Source of the DNA: UMGS1766 sp963597355
Lineage (GTDB): Bacteria; Bacillota; Clostridia; Oscillospirales; Oscillospiraceae
DNA: 64,000 bases
Direction of reading: 5' to 3'
Assembly: GCA_963597355.1 (NCBI GenBank)
Contig: CAVBPR010000002.1
Span: 124,001-188,000 of the forward strand
Both the position numbers and the translations under genes were made by a program. The notes under the pieces were generated by a model. It saw nothing but the letters and a program-made list of their open reading frames with translations, was not told the DNA's origin and did no database searches. Within the stretch, counting starts at the first letter, position 1. Every line of letters begins with the position of its first letter. Shown piece by piece: positions 16,888 through 25,270 of the stretch.

Positions 16888-17616
16888 ATGGCCAATATTG
16901 TTGAGGTAAGTCATCTAAAAAAACACTTTGGCGACTTGGAGGTTCTGAAAGACATTTCCTTTAACGTAGCAGACGGTGAAGTGATTTGCCTGATCGGCCC
17001 TTCCGGATCCGGCAAGTCCACCACGTTGCGCTGCCTGAATCGTCTGGAGGATAAGCAGGGAGGGACTATTCGAATTCTGGGCGAGGAAATTGACGAAGTA
17101 AAAAACCTGAATTCGTTTCGCCAGAATATCGGTATGGTGTTTCAGCACTTTAATTTGTTTCCTCATCTCACCGTTTTGGAAAACATGACGGTCGCACCGG
17201 TTATGTTAAAGGTGGCCAGCAAAGAAGAGGCAGTGAAACGCGCGGAAATGTATCTGGAGCGTGTTGGTCTTTTGGATAAGAAGGATGTCTATCCGGTGAC
17301 TTTGTCCGGCGGACAAAAACAACGGGTAGCAATTGCTCGGGCACTGTGCATGCAGCCAAGAGTTATGCTGTTTGACGAGCCTACTTCTGCGCTTGATCCA
17401 GAAATGGTGGGCGAGGTGCTGGACGTTATGAAACAGCTGGCAAAAGAGGGCATGACCATGGTGGTTGTAACACATGAAATGGGATTTGCCCGAGATGTTG
17501 CGGATCGTATTCTGTTTATGGATGATGGCTACATTGTGGAGGAAGCTCCACCGGAGGAGCTTTTTAAGCATCCTAAGACGGAACGCTGCAGAAATTTTTT
17601 GGAAAGTGTGCTTTAA
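16888..17616 (+). CDS. Amino-acid ABC transporter ATP-binding protein
   Basis: Cytosolic ATPase of the GlnQ/HisP type, ~242 aa. Walker A GPSGSGKST, Q-loop (VFQHFNLF), signature LSGGQKQR, Walker B VMLFDEPTSALD and the H-loop THEMGFA are all intact. The ATG at 16888 has the right spacing to GGGGAGG (7 bases); a GTG at 16882 is too close. It powers import through the permease encoded 14 bp upstream. Confidence 0.95.
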   Translation: MANIVEVSHLKKHFGDLEVLKDISFNVADGEVICLIGPSGSGKSTTLRCLNRLEDKQGGTIRILGEEIDEVKNLNSFRQNIGMVFQHFNLFPHLTVLENMTVAPVMLKVASKEEAVKRAEMYLERVGLLDKKDVYPVTLSGGQKQRVAIARALCMQPRVMLFDEPTSALDPEMVGEVLDVMKQLAKEGMTMVVVTHEMGFARDVADRILFMDDGYIVEEAPPEELFKHPKTERCRNFLESVL

Positions 17617-17634
17617 GCAAGGAGAAATTGCGTT

Positions 17635-18231
17635 ATGAGCAAAAATTATGTCATTACGATTTCCAGAGAATTTGGCAGTCTGGGACGACCAATTGCCCGA
17701 AGAATGTCAGAAATACTTGGAATTATGTATTATGACAGAGACATTGTAGAAGAAGTATCCAAACAACTGGATCTGCCGGTTCCGACCGTTTCTGACGTGG
17801 AAGAACGGGCTCCCGGAAACTATCTTTTCATGCGTTTTCCGCTGGGTAATATGACATCCGATCTTCAAAATAAAGTATTTCGCGTCCAGCAGGACATTAT
17901 TACGGATCTGGCGGAGCGGGAAAGCTGCATTATCGTTGGCCGGTGTGCAGATTACGTCCTGCGGGAAAAGGAAAATCTGATGCGGGTCTACATTTATACC
18001 AGTTATAAAAACAAGTATGATAACTGCATCGAAAATCTTTCCATGACACCCCGTGCGGCTAAAAAGATGATTCGTGATGTAGACCAGGCTCGTATTGCCT
18101 ACCATATGCGCTACGCGGGATATATGCCGGACGAAAATAAGGATATTCTAATCGACTCTGCGTTTCTTGGTGTGGAAGGTACGGCGTGGTATCTTTGCCA
18201 GGCGGCAAAACGCCGGTTCGGAATCGAATGA
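17635..18231 (+). CDS. Cytidylate kinase-like family protein
   Basis: P-loop protein of 198 aa related to the cytidylate kinase-like family (PF13189), common in Clostridia. The N terminus ITISREFGSLGRPIAR holds the altered nucleotide-binding loop and is the family signature; the middle carries IIVGRCADYVL and a regulatory-looking C-terminal half. Whether it phosphorylates a nucleotide is not known. It starts 18 bp after the ABC ATPase gene and is probably co-transcribed with it; the same arrangement gives no clear functional link. An imperfect hairpin at ~18236-18272 and a stronger one at 18309-18342 follow. Confidence 0.83.
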   Translation: MSKNYVITISREFGSLGRPIARRMSEILGIMYYDRDIVEEVSKQLDLPVPTVSDVEERAPGNYLFMRFPLGNMTSDLQNKVFRVQQDIITDLAERESCIIVGRCADYVLREKENLMRVYIYTSYKNKYDNCIENLSMTPRAAKKMIRDVDQARIAYHMRYAGYMPDENKDILIDSAFLGVEGTAWYLCQAAKRRFGIE

Positions 18232-18308
18232 TGTTCGTTGGCTGAAAGACCATGCAGACGATGGTCCAACCTTTGTTTTGACGAAAAATAAAACTTGCTC
18301 TTTTTACG

Positions 18309-18342
18309 ATGGATGCTTCCCTGAATTAGGGGAGGCATCCAT
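18309..18342 (+). terminator. Hairpin terminator-like element
   Basis: 13-bp arms (18309-18321 with 18330-18342, one G-T pair) and a weak T-rich tail. It marks the boundary between the ABC operon and the island scar to its right. Confidence 0.6.
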
Positions 18343-18542
18343 TTCATTTCCGCCTCTGCTTTTCAGGCGCGAACAAGTATCTGCCGAGAAATTGATGCAC
18401 AGAAGCACTTGATTGCTGTTGCGGAGAAGGCTGAATAACGTGTGCTCGGCTTTGAATTGCACGACCGATGACATTGTGGAGTTTGTTCCGAACGAAAAGG
18501 GAGTCCGTTTTATGGGACACTAATTGTTGTATCATAGATATA

Positions 18543-18932
18543 CCATACGATCTTGTTGGATACCTTACTGAAATTGACACAGGGGTTATCGATGCCAATT
18601 ATATGAACAGCCGCTTCGATAAGTACCTCAAATTGATTCGACAGGAAGGTTCCTCCGAGAAATCGATTGGGCAGGCAAAGGCAGAACTTCACAAGACTTT
18701 TGTTGCCTTCACACAAGAGGAACAGAAGTACGCAAATATCTTTTTGCACGACATTGAACGAGGCGATGTCATTGCCGAGGACGGGAAAACGCTTCGTGAC
18801 TACATCACTGAGTATCAATTCAGAGCGAAAGATGACCCAATTCACCGTTTTGCGACAATCTTCGGTTTTGATAAGGATAAACTCAGAAATATGATGGGGC
18901 TTAACCTTAATGAAGCGACTGTCAATGAGTAA
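18543..18932 (+). pseudogene. hsdR: Remnant of a type I restriction enzyme R subunit (C-terminal end)
   Basis: Only the last ~130 residues of an HsdR-like protein remain. The stretch from YLTEIDTG, through NYMNSRFDKYLK, QKYANIFLHDI and GKTLRDYI to the C terminus reads as the end of a type I restriction endonuclease, a normally ~1000-residue protein with a nuclease and a helicase domain. None of those domains is present and no hsdM or hsdS gene was found nearby. The reading frame extends upstream to 18468 but that part does not look like HsdR, so the junction is near 18543-18558. It is a relic of a lost restriction system. Confidence 0.72.
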
Positions 18933-18956
18933 TGAAAAATATAAGGAGGTATAATT

Positions 18957-19532
18957 ATGGGTTTGTTTGATAGTTTTAAGAAGAATCAAAAGAGAGAATC
19001 GCCAGAGTCCATGCAAATAATGAGTGTGCAAAGCTTTTATACTGAGTGCATAAAATCTTTTCACGACGAGGCTATGGCAAATGGATTTGCGAATCGAGGG
19101 TTAATCTTTATCCCGGAGTTAATGCCTATGGGTGAAAAGGCAGTGTTGGCATATCTCCAAGATGCGTTCTTCACTATGGAGTTTGGTCGAAATCCCATGC
19201 AGTATTACTATGTAATTATGTCCTTGTCTTTACAAACCGGAATATGCTTTGGTGAAAAGTGGCATAAGGATTTTGCAGGACTTAAATCTGGATATGTGGA
19301 CGAAATCATAGAAGTTGGTCCCGCGGACGACGCTAATGTGATTATGTCTGAGACGATTGGCATTTCCGGAAACCAAGAGCAGAATGCACTCTATCAGAAA
19401 ATCTATGAAAAATGGATTAGATGTCATGAACCGTATTGGACTCTTGAAGATCCAAGACAGTATACTTTCAGAGCAATGGTAGCGGCTTATCAGCTTGGTA
19501 TTTCGATGATACTCGAAAAGTACGGATTTTAA
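18957..19532 (+). CDS. Hypothetical protein in island scar
   Basis: I do not recognise this 191-aa protein. It has a basic, charged N terminus (FDSFKKNQKRE), no signal peptide and no obvious membrane segment; the rest is a mixed helical sequence rich in Met and aromatic residues. An AAGGAGG-type ribosome site precedes the ATG. It lies between the hsdR remnant and the frameshifted gene at 19689, in sequence that is more AT-rich and uses codons such as ATA and AGA more than the flanking genes, suggesting acquisition by transfer. It may be an accessory or defence gene but nothing in the sequence proves that. Confidence 0.65.
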   Translation: MGLFDSFKKNQKRESPESMQIMSVQSFYTECIKSFHDEAMANGFANRGLIFIPELMPMGEKAVLAYLQDAFFTMEFGRNPMQYYYVIMSLSLQTGICFGEKWHKDFAGLKSGYVDEIIEVGPADDANVIMSETIGISGNQEQNALYQKIYEKWIRCHEPYWTLEDPRQYTFRAMVAAYQLGISMILEKYGF

Positions 19533-19647
19533 TTATAATTATAAAGATGATGGTTACTATGACGACGATAGTGACGATGATGTGTCTGGCGTTAAGACTC
19601 TTCGCTTCCGTGGATCTAAGGTCCTTTATATGACTTTCGCTAAGTGA
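19533..19647 (+). other. Short open fragment with an acidic tract
   Basis: Directly after the stop of the previous gene, in another frame, an open stretch of about 40 codons without a start reads as an acidic Asp-rich run and then a basic tail ending at TGA 19645-19647. It looks like the end of a lost protein rather than a gene. Low certainty. Confidence 0.3.
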
Positions 19648-19688
19648 GCTACCAAGAATTTTTACTATATGGTGTAAGGAGGTACACT

Positions 19689-20030
19689 ATGGCTAATATG
19701 CTTGAGAATTTCGGATTGGACTTCTTTTCCGAAGACGACAATTCCCTAATGGGATTCGTAGGATACATTACCCAGGAAGGAAAAGCCCTGACCGGGTACT
19801 ATGGCACCCCATACCTGTTTAAGCCTATGGGTGATGTGGAATTTTGGGTGAAGACTGAAAAGGATCCTACCGGAAACCTTTGCGCGACCGGCTTTGATTC
19901 CCATTGCGGTAATCTGTGCGTGTGGGATCTGATTCATTCGGGAATTGACATTACGCCTAAAGATGTCTCCAAGCTGGAGCGAGTTGCCATGTTCAATAGA
20001 GCTGACACACATGGGGGCTGTTGCCTATAG
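19689..20030 (+). CDS. Unknown protein, N-terminal part of a probably frameshifted gene
   Basis: 113 codons with a strong AGGAGGT ribosome site 5 bases before the ATG. The protein is not recognised; it is beta-rich with the aromatic segment YYGTPYLFKPMG and ends in Cys-Cys-Leu. The last sensible residues RADTHGG are followed in another frame by LPIEVISADI of the next reading frame, which continues as an apparently single domain. A change of one or two bases near 20013-20021 would join the two into one protein of ~587 aa. It may be a decayed gene, a sequencing error or a real pair coupled by overlap. Confidence 0.6.
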   Translation: MANMLENFGLDFFSEDDNSLMGFVGYITQEGKALTGYYGTPYLFKPMGDVEFWVKTEKDPTGNLCATGFDSHCGNLCVWDLIHSGIDITPKDVSKLERVAMFNRADTHGGCCL

Positions 20031-21445
20031 AAGTTATCTCTGCAGACATTCTGCCGAGTTTGATGAAAGATGATAAGGTAACAATGCAGGTTGTCGCGCT
20101 GCCGCTGGAGATTAACTACTATGCTAACGAGGATGAGTACGCAAAAGCGCAACCTTCTGATGAGAACGGGAAAAAGTGGTTGATGGCAACTGGTTCTATG
20201 GCGGCAATATCGTTCCTCTACAATCATGATCCTGGCCGTTATGAGCAAGGAAAGGATTATGAGACTGACCGTTATGTTCAGTTCACCGCAATTGTAAAAA
20301 AGCTCTATCACGGCATTTTTGAAATGAATGGCGAGAAGCACAATGCGTTTATTCGTTGCTTCGTTGATACCGAATATGGAGAGTTGGAGTTCGATCATAC
20401 TCTGGAGCAGGTTCCGGAGGAACTTCGTGATAACATCCGCGTAGGAGCTGTTATTAGTGGCACCTGTATCCTGTCTGGAGATGTTGCAATCAAAGAGTAC
20501 GACGAAGGCATCGTAAGGGACTTCGAACACAACCTTAAATTGTTGAGATACACTATAAGCAAGGGAGATCCTGAGCGTCTTGCCAGTGTTTTGGCAGATA
20601 ATGTCGTATATGAAACAGATACCTATGGCAAAAAGTATGTTGGCGCCAGAGAAATTATCGAAAGATTCATTTATGTCCACAATAACCGCGATAGTGAGTA
20701 TACCACCTACTATGCGACTGTTGCGGCAACAGATGAAGATGATATGGAATATCCTGTTGGAACACGCTGTATTATTCTTGCAAATGGTGAGACTGAAGAT
20801 GATTACGAATCCATTGCATTTATCGATGTCGATGATAATGGGATGATTTCCAGGATCAAGATTAGCAGGGATAGTAGATATCGTTTTAGAATCGACCGCC
20901 CGAAAAAGGTCCAGACTCCTCCTGATGATATCAAGGTTCCTGACAGTGTCTTTGAGCCCATTATCTTGCGAGCGAAATTCCACGGAATCATTGACCACGA
21001 AGTTGAGGAATCTTCCGTAACGGAGAATATTGTCGACTACGATTCTTTGGAACAGAACGCTCAAAGAATGCTGGACGCTCTTCTAGAAGGTCCTCAGCCG
21101 GATGATGAGAAAGCTTTTGCTAATATTTTTGGATATCTCTTCGCAAAAGCAATTGAACAGACGGTAAACGAAGATAAGAACACAGGAGAGTATGATACTC
21201 GCCGGACAGCTTCCTTTAGACCTGGCGAAGCATTTGCAGGAGAAATTTCTTCCACTCTTTCCGCTGAAGAGCATGCCGCGCTGGAAAAAGCTATGAAGTT
21301 AGGGACACAGTTCTATAACGATTTTAAGGCGTATATCCAGATGATTGATGTCGATGAAGACCAATTTGTAGAATTGTTCAAACAGGCTGCTGTTGTTGTT
21401 CAAAGGCTGGGTCAGATGTACTCTGACCGGTACTATAAGAAATAA
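20021..21445 (+). CDS. Unknown protein with an NTF2/SnoaL-like region, probably downstream part of a frameshifted gene
   Basis: 474 codons from a TTG that overlaps the stop of the upstream frame. Not recognised as a named family. Residues ~85-150 look beta-rich (possibly an OB-like domain). Residues ~175-285 resemble an NTF2/SnoaL-like fold (DPERLASVLADNVVYETDTYG, then YVGAREIIERF). The C-terminal ~120 residues are helical and acidic. No catalytic motif was found. The TTG start without a good ribosome site supports the frameshift reading. The gene belongs to the AT-richer island with its 5' neighbour; function unknown. Confidence 0.6.
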   Translation: MPIEVISADILPSLMKDDKVTMQVVALPLEINYYANEDEYAKAQPSDENGKKWLMATGSMAAISFLYNHDPGRYEQGKDYETDRYVQFTAIVKKLYHGIFEMNGEKHNAFIRCFVDTEYGELEFDHTLEQVPEELRDNIRVGAVISGTCILSGDVAIKEYDEGIVRDFEHNLKLLRYTISKGDPERLASVLADNVVYETDTYGKKYVGAREIIERFIYVHNNRDSEYTTYYATVAATDEDDMEYPVGTRCIILANGETEDDYESIAFIDVDDNGMISRIKISRDSRYRFRIDRPKKVQTPPDDIKVPDSVFEPIILRAKFHGIIDHEVEESSVTENIVDYDSLEQNAQRMLDALLEGPQPDDEKAFANIFGYLFAKAIEQTVNEDKNTGEYDTRRTASFRPGEAFAGEISSTLSAEEHAALEKAMKLGTQFYNDFKAYIQMIDVDEDQFVELFKQAAVVVQRLGQMYSDRYYKK

Positions 21446-21855
21446 TAAGAGGTGCTACTATTGCCGAAAATGCCTCCAGCAACCTTTTTAGCCTGCTGAT
21501 CCAGCATCTGCTCCACCTGCTGTGCCTTCTTAGAATTCACCGGATATTCTACGCTTGGCGCCGTTGGTGTCCGGGCATCGCCGCCGTACACACGGTTCCG
21601 GGAATCGGTCTGCGGATCAATGGAACTGCTGGGCAGCGTGATAGCGATGGGCCTGTATTTGCTGCGACCGAAATCGGCCTTGACCACGGCAATGCTGGGA
21701 ACGACCAATTCCTGCATTTATCGGAGACAATAGTGGATGCCCTTATCCGCATTCATGGATATGACAACATCAACTGGGAAGAATTTATAAAGCAGGCAGT
21801 CGATCTTCACCGCTTCGCCGCATGGCAAACAACACCAAAGACAGCCTGAAACACA
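21446..21855. other. Patchwork of gene fragments, open on both strands
   Basis: 410 bp with no convincing intact gene. The minus strand has a 94-codon frame (21717 to 21433) reading like a piece of a mobile-element or phage protein, with a TLPSSSIDPQTDSRNRV stretch, but without a ribosome site and with its end running into the island gene. The plus strand is also open without a start and ends in a protein-like tail (IRIHGYDNINWEEFI) at a TGA just before the terminator at 21856. I read this as the right-hand scar of the island. Confidence 0.4.
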
Positions 21856-21897
21856 TGTAAAACGGCAGGAAATCTCTCTCCTGCCGTTTTACATGCA
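21856..21897. terminator. Strong bidirectional terminator
   Basis: Perfect 17-bp inverted repeat (21856-21872 with 21881-21897) with an AAAAC/GTTTT segment that serves as T-run in both directions. It insulates ftsEX from the island. Confidence 0.85.
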
Positions 21898-21976
21898 AAG
21901 TTTGTCCCTATCGAGTATAGTATATAATATATATTGCAGTCCAACAGATTTGCACTTGAATTTAATAAATTGAAAT

Positions 21977-22005
21977 TTGACAGGATGGTAACCGTACTAT
22001 ATAAT
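21977..22005 (+). promoter_or_regulatory. Consensus sigma-A promoter of the ftsEX operon
   Basis: TTGACA (21977-21982), 17-bp spacer, TATAAT (22000-22005): a perfect match. The start site would be near 22012, ~47 bases before ftsE. Confidence 0.88.
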
Positions 22006-22058
22006 GTCATCTGTATATTTGGATCTTTTGCACCAGTTTGATCGAGAGGTATCCATAC

Positions 22059-22760
22059 ATGATTCGATTTAGTAACGTAAGAAAAACCTATCCCAACGGG
22101 ACATCTGCGCTGAATGGACTGTCTTTTGAATTAAAAGATGGCGAGTTTGCCTTTCTCGTTGGCCCTTCCGGTGCAGGCAAAAGCACAATTTTGAGTTTGC
22201 TTACCGCGGAGGAACCGATTTCAGGCGGAAAGCTAATGGTGAACGGCTATAATTTGAACACCATTCGCCCCAATCAGGTGCCCTATCTTCGCCGCAGCCT
22301 TGGCATTGTATTTCAGGATTTTCGCCTTATTGCGAACAAGACTGTGTACGAAAATATGGCGTTCGCCATGCGTGTGATCGGTGCATCTCCCCGTGAGATG
22401 CGGCGGCGGATTCCCTATGTTTTGGAGCTAGTGGGACTTGAAGACAAGCAAAATAATTTGCCGGGGGAGCTTTCCGGCGGCGAGCAGCAACGTGTTGCAA
22501 TCGCTCGTGCATTGGTCAATAATCCCAGCACGATTATTGCGGACGAACCAACCGGCAACCTGGATCCGGACCGTTCTATGGAGATTATGACCTTGCTGGA
22601 ACGGATCAATGCATTGGGAACAACAATGCTTGTTGTTACCCATGAGAAGGATCTGGTGAATCATTTCCACAAACGAGTAATCCACATCGAAGAAGGTGTG
22701 GTCATAAGCGACGAGGAGGACGGTTTCTATATCCATGAAGAAGAGAAAAAAGAGCAATAA
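22059..22760 (+). CDS. ftsE: Cell-division ABC transporter ATP-binding protein FtsE
   Basis: Cytosolic ATPase (~233 aa) that pairs with FtsX to control peptidoglycan hydrolases during division or elongation. Walker A GPSGAGKST, signature LSGGEQQR, Walker B TIIADEPTGNLD, and the switch His in VVTHEKD are intact; the GNLDP element is typical of FtsE/LolD-type ATPases. ATG 22059 follows GAGAGG by 9 bases. A TTG at 22038 in the same frame is rejected as it contains that ribosome site. It overlaps ftsX by 26 bp and is followed by a 43-aa membrane peptide and an M23 hydrolase, a classic FtsEX-hydrolase unit. Confidence 0.94.
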   Translation: MIRFSNVRKTYPNGTSALNGLSFELKDGEFAFLVGPSGAGKSTILSLLTAEEPISGGKLMVNGYNLNTIRPNQVPYLRRSLGIVFQDFRLIANKTVYENMAFAMRVIGASPREMRRRIPYVLELVGLEDKQNNLPGELSGGEQQRVAIARALVNNPSTIIADEPTGNLDPDRSMEIMTLLERINALGTTMLVVTHEKDLVNHFHKRVIHIEEGVVISDEEDGFYIHEEEKKEQ

Positions 22761-23637
22761 TTTCGGATATTATGTCCGAGAAGGTCTTCGTGGTATCGCC
22801 AGCCACGGATTTATGTCCTTTGCAGCCATCACAATTATCGCGGCCTGCCTGTTGATTACCGGAAGCTTTTCTCTGGTGGCAGTCAACATTGAGTATAATC
22901 TCAGCAAGCTGATGGAGGAAAATGAATTTTTAGCCTATGTGGACGACAGTTTGACGGATGATCAGGCTATGGCGTTGCAAACAGAGCTTGAAAGCATCGA
23001 CAATGTGGCGACAGTGACCTTTACCAGCCGTTATCAGGCATTAGAAAATTACAAGGCGGAAATGGGAACCGATGCTACACAGCTGGATAATTTGCCGGAC
23101 ACCGTACTTCGGCATCGTTACTCTATTCGCGTTCAGGATATCAATAATCTGACGGAAACGGTAAAAGCGGTTCAAGATGTGGCCGGCATTGCAAAGGTCA
23201 GCGTGGCTTTGGATGTAGCCAACGGCTTTGTTACGGTGCGCAATGTAGTTACGATCGTTACGATCGGCATGGTGGGCATTCTGTTGGTCATCTCCCTGTT
23301 TATCGTGTCGAATGCAATTAAACTTGCTACGCTGTCTCGAGAAGAAGAAATTGCAATTATGAAGATGTGTGGAGCAACAAATGGGTTTATTCGTCTTCCC
23401 TTTGTGTTTGAAGGAATTGTACTGGGTCTGGCCAGTGCCTTGGTTGGATTCCTTTGCCAGTGGGGCGTTTATACATTGCTGATCCGTGCAATTCAGTCAG
23501 CCAGCCGCATGCAGTTGGTTGCACTGGTCTCGTTCCGTACACTCGCGTTGCCCATGGGACTTGTGTTTGCCGGTGTTGGTTTGATTGTCGGTGTTTGCGG
23601 CAGTTTGATTACCATCCGCAAGTATTTGCAGGTGTAA
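22735..23637 (+). CDS. ftsX: Cell-division permease-like protein FtsX
   Basis: Membrane partner of FtsE, 300 aa with four membrane segments (about 27-50, 175-198, 215-240, 270-296) and an extracellular loop of ~120 residues between the first two, which in this family contacts and activates a cell-wall hydrolase. The REEIAIMKMCGAT segment after the second membrane span is the FtsX signature. The gene overlaps ftsE by 26 bp. Given the M23 coiled-coil hydrolase downstream, that protein is the likely partner of the loop. Confidence 0.94.
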   Translation: MKKRKKSNNFGYYVREGLRGIASHGFMSFAAITIIAACLLITGSFSLVAVNIEYNLSKLMEENEFLAYVDDSLTDDQAMALQTELESIDNVATVTFTSRYQALENYKAEMGTDATQLDNLPDTVLRHRYSIRVQDINNLTETVKAVQDVAGIAKVSVALDVANGFVTVRNVVTIVTIGMVGILLVISLFIVSNAIKLATLSREEEIAIMKMCGATNGFIRLPFVFEGIVLGLASALVGFLCQWGVYTLLIRAIQSASRMQLVALVSFRTLALPMGLVFAGVGLIVGVCGSLITIRKYLQV

Positions 23638-23662
23638 GTTGGAAAACAGAGGAGGCGCGAGC

Positions 23663-23794
23663 ATGAGCGGACATCAAAAAAAGAAAAGCGGCTGGGATCG
23701 CCGACGTAAAATGGTTGCCGCTGTCGCCGGTGGAATGGCACTGCTGCTGCTGGTTCCGATTGTATTGCAGATTTTCACCTACGCTATGGTGTAA
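23663..23794 (+). CDS. Small single-pass membrane protein between ftsX and the M23 hydrolase
   Basis: 43-codon open frame with a GGAGG ribosome site about 7 bases upstream. The product has a very basic N terminus (residues ~5-16, including KKKSGWDRRRK) and one hydrophobic helix (~18-40), so it should be a type II-like membrane peptide with its N terminus inside. It lies 25 bp after ftsX and 18 bp before the hydrolase gene, so it is co-transcribed. No family is recognised. It could be a small adaptor of the FtsEX complex; this is a guess from position. Confidence 0.72.
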   Translation: MSGHQKKKSGWDRRRKMVAAVAGGMALLLLVPIVLQIFTYAMV

Positions 23795-23812
23795 GAGGGA
23801 GGCTGTTGAAAG

Positions 23813-25030
23813 TTGACCGTAAAATATCGCGCCGCCCGAAAGATCATCGCCATAATCGGTGCAGTGGCTTTTGCCGGTGCCGTGATGATAAATACGGGAG
23901 ATTTTAATGCCTATGCGACTAATTCCAGTTCATTGGACAAGCTGAAGCAACAAGCGTCCAGCTTGTCCGACCAGGAATCGGAACTTCGCAGTCAGCTCAA
24001 GACACTGGAAGGACAGGTAAATTCAAAGCTTGAAGAAAAGGGAATTTTGGAACAGCAGATATCTGTCCTTTCTGCGCAGATTTTCAACACAGAAGCGCTG
24101 ATTGCGGAATATGATGTTCAGATTTCAGAAAAACAGGTTGAGCTGGAACAGGCACAGTCGGAAGAAGATGAATACTATCAGCTGTATTGTACTCGTGTCC
24201 GGGATATGGAAGAACAGGGATCTGTAAGCTACTGGTCGATTTTATTTAGCTCTGCCAGTTTTTCCGACCTTTTAGACCGGATCGATTTTGTCAGCGAGAT
24301 TGTGAATTATGACAATCAGATTTACGATCAGCTTCAGGCAGCGCGAGAGGCTGTTGATCAGGCAAAGACAGACTTGGAGACACAGCAGGCGGAGCAGCTG
24401 ACAGCAAAAGAAGCATTAGAGACGCAGAAGACGAGCCTTGCGGAAGAAGAAGCGGCGGTGGACGACGCGATTGCTGAGATCAACAGCAAAAAGGATGTTT
24501 ACTCCGCCCAGTTAGCAGAGGTTCAGTCCAAGGCGGAGGCATTGGAAGACCAGATTGCGGAAGAGCAGGCGGCTGCAGAGAAAGCGGCTGCCAAACAAAA
24601 TAGCAGTAGCAATTCTTCTGCCAGTAGCGGGAGTTCTTCGTCCAGTGGAGGCCTTACTTGGCCTTGCGGAAGCAGCAGAATAACTTCCTACTTTGGCAAC
24701 CGCAGCAGTCCGACCGCCGGTGCATCAACTTATCATAAGGGTATTGATATTGGTGCTTCAACCGGTACGGCAATTTATGCAGCGGCCAGCGGTACTGTTG
24801 TAACGGCAACCTATAGTTCCAGTGCCGGTAACTACATTACTATTTCCCATGGAAATGGACTGAGCACATCCTATATGCATTGCAGTGCGCTCTATGTCAG
24901 TGTAGGAGATACGGTTTCTCAAGGACAGACAATTGCAGCTGTTGGTAGCACCGGGATTTCAACCGGATCACATTTGCATTTTGCAGTGATTGAGAATGGA
25001 ACCTATAAGAATCCGTTGGATTATGTGTAA
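23813..25030 (+). CDS. Murein hydrolase/activator with coiled coil and M23 peptidase domain
   Basis: Secreted ~405-aa cell-wall enzyme of the EnvC/PcsB-like type. A signal peptide (hydrophobic ~10-30) precedes two long coiled-coil stretches (~40-115 and ~170-265), a Ser-rich linker (~268-283) and a C-terminal LytM/M23 domain (~285-405). The zinc-site motifs are present: HKGIDIG at about residue 307 and HLHF near 386, so the domain should be an active endopeptidase. The TTG start at 23813 follows GGGAGG. Position behind ftsEX points to control by FtsX. Confidence 0.92.
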   Translation: MTVKYRAARKIIAIIGAVAFAGAVMINTGDFNAYATNSSSLDKLKQQASSLSDQESELRSQLKTLEGQVNSKLEEKGILEQQISVLSAQIFNTEALIAEYDVQISEKQVELEQAQSEEDEYYQLYCTRVRDMEEQGSVSYWSILFSSASFSDLLDRIDFVSEIVNYDNQIYDQLQAAREAVDQAKTDLETQQAEQLTAKEALETQKTSLAEEEAAVDDAIAEINSKKDVYSAQLAEVQSKAEALEDQIAEEQAAAEKAAAKQNSSSNSSASSGSSSSSGGLTWPCGSSRITSYFGNRSSPTAGASTYHKGIDIGASTGTAIYAAASGTVVTATYSSSAGNYITISHGNGLSTSYMHCSALYVSVGDTVSQGQTIAAVGSTGISTGSHLHFAVIENGTYKNPLDYV

Positions 25031-25043
25031 CAATATGGATTAC

Positions 25044-25077
25044 AAGGCGGCGAGCGATCAGCTCGCCGCCTTATTTT
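25044..25077 (+). terminator. Rho-independent terminator of the ftsEX operon
   Basis: Perfect 12-bp stem (25044-25055 with 25061-25072, 5-base loop) followed by TTATTTT. Confidence 0.88.
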
Positions 25078-25163
25078 GTCGATTGCGATAATTTGTAAAA
25101 TTTAGCATACGATTGATTGCCTGATTTCTGGCTATGATTTCACATTCCAAAGAATAGTATCGC

Positions 25164-25192
25164 TTGACTATTTGCGGCACAATAAATATACT
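25164..25192 (+). promoter_or_regulatory. Promoter of the metallophosphoesterase gene
   Basis: TTGACT (25164-25169), 17-bp spacer, TATACT (25187-25192), ~80 bp before the TTG start. Confidence 0.6.
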
Positions 25193-25270
25193 GCTGTTGA
25201 GAAGATATAAGAATCACTTTAAAATCGAGTCAGCTTCAGATGAAAGGATAAGACAGGTTGGAGGATTGTA

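Noticed and set aside
18344..18542. Additional type I restriction (hsdS or hsdR) coding just left of the hsdR remnant
   Set aside because: A short SFPPL-type stretch is suggestive, but frames are broken by stops and no longer similarity can be seen by eye.
19934..21064. A 376-codon minus-strand frame in the island
   Set aside because: The plus strand has the better ribosome site and domain-like sequence; the minus frame reads as low-complexity Ile/Asn rich antisense.
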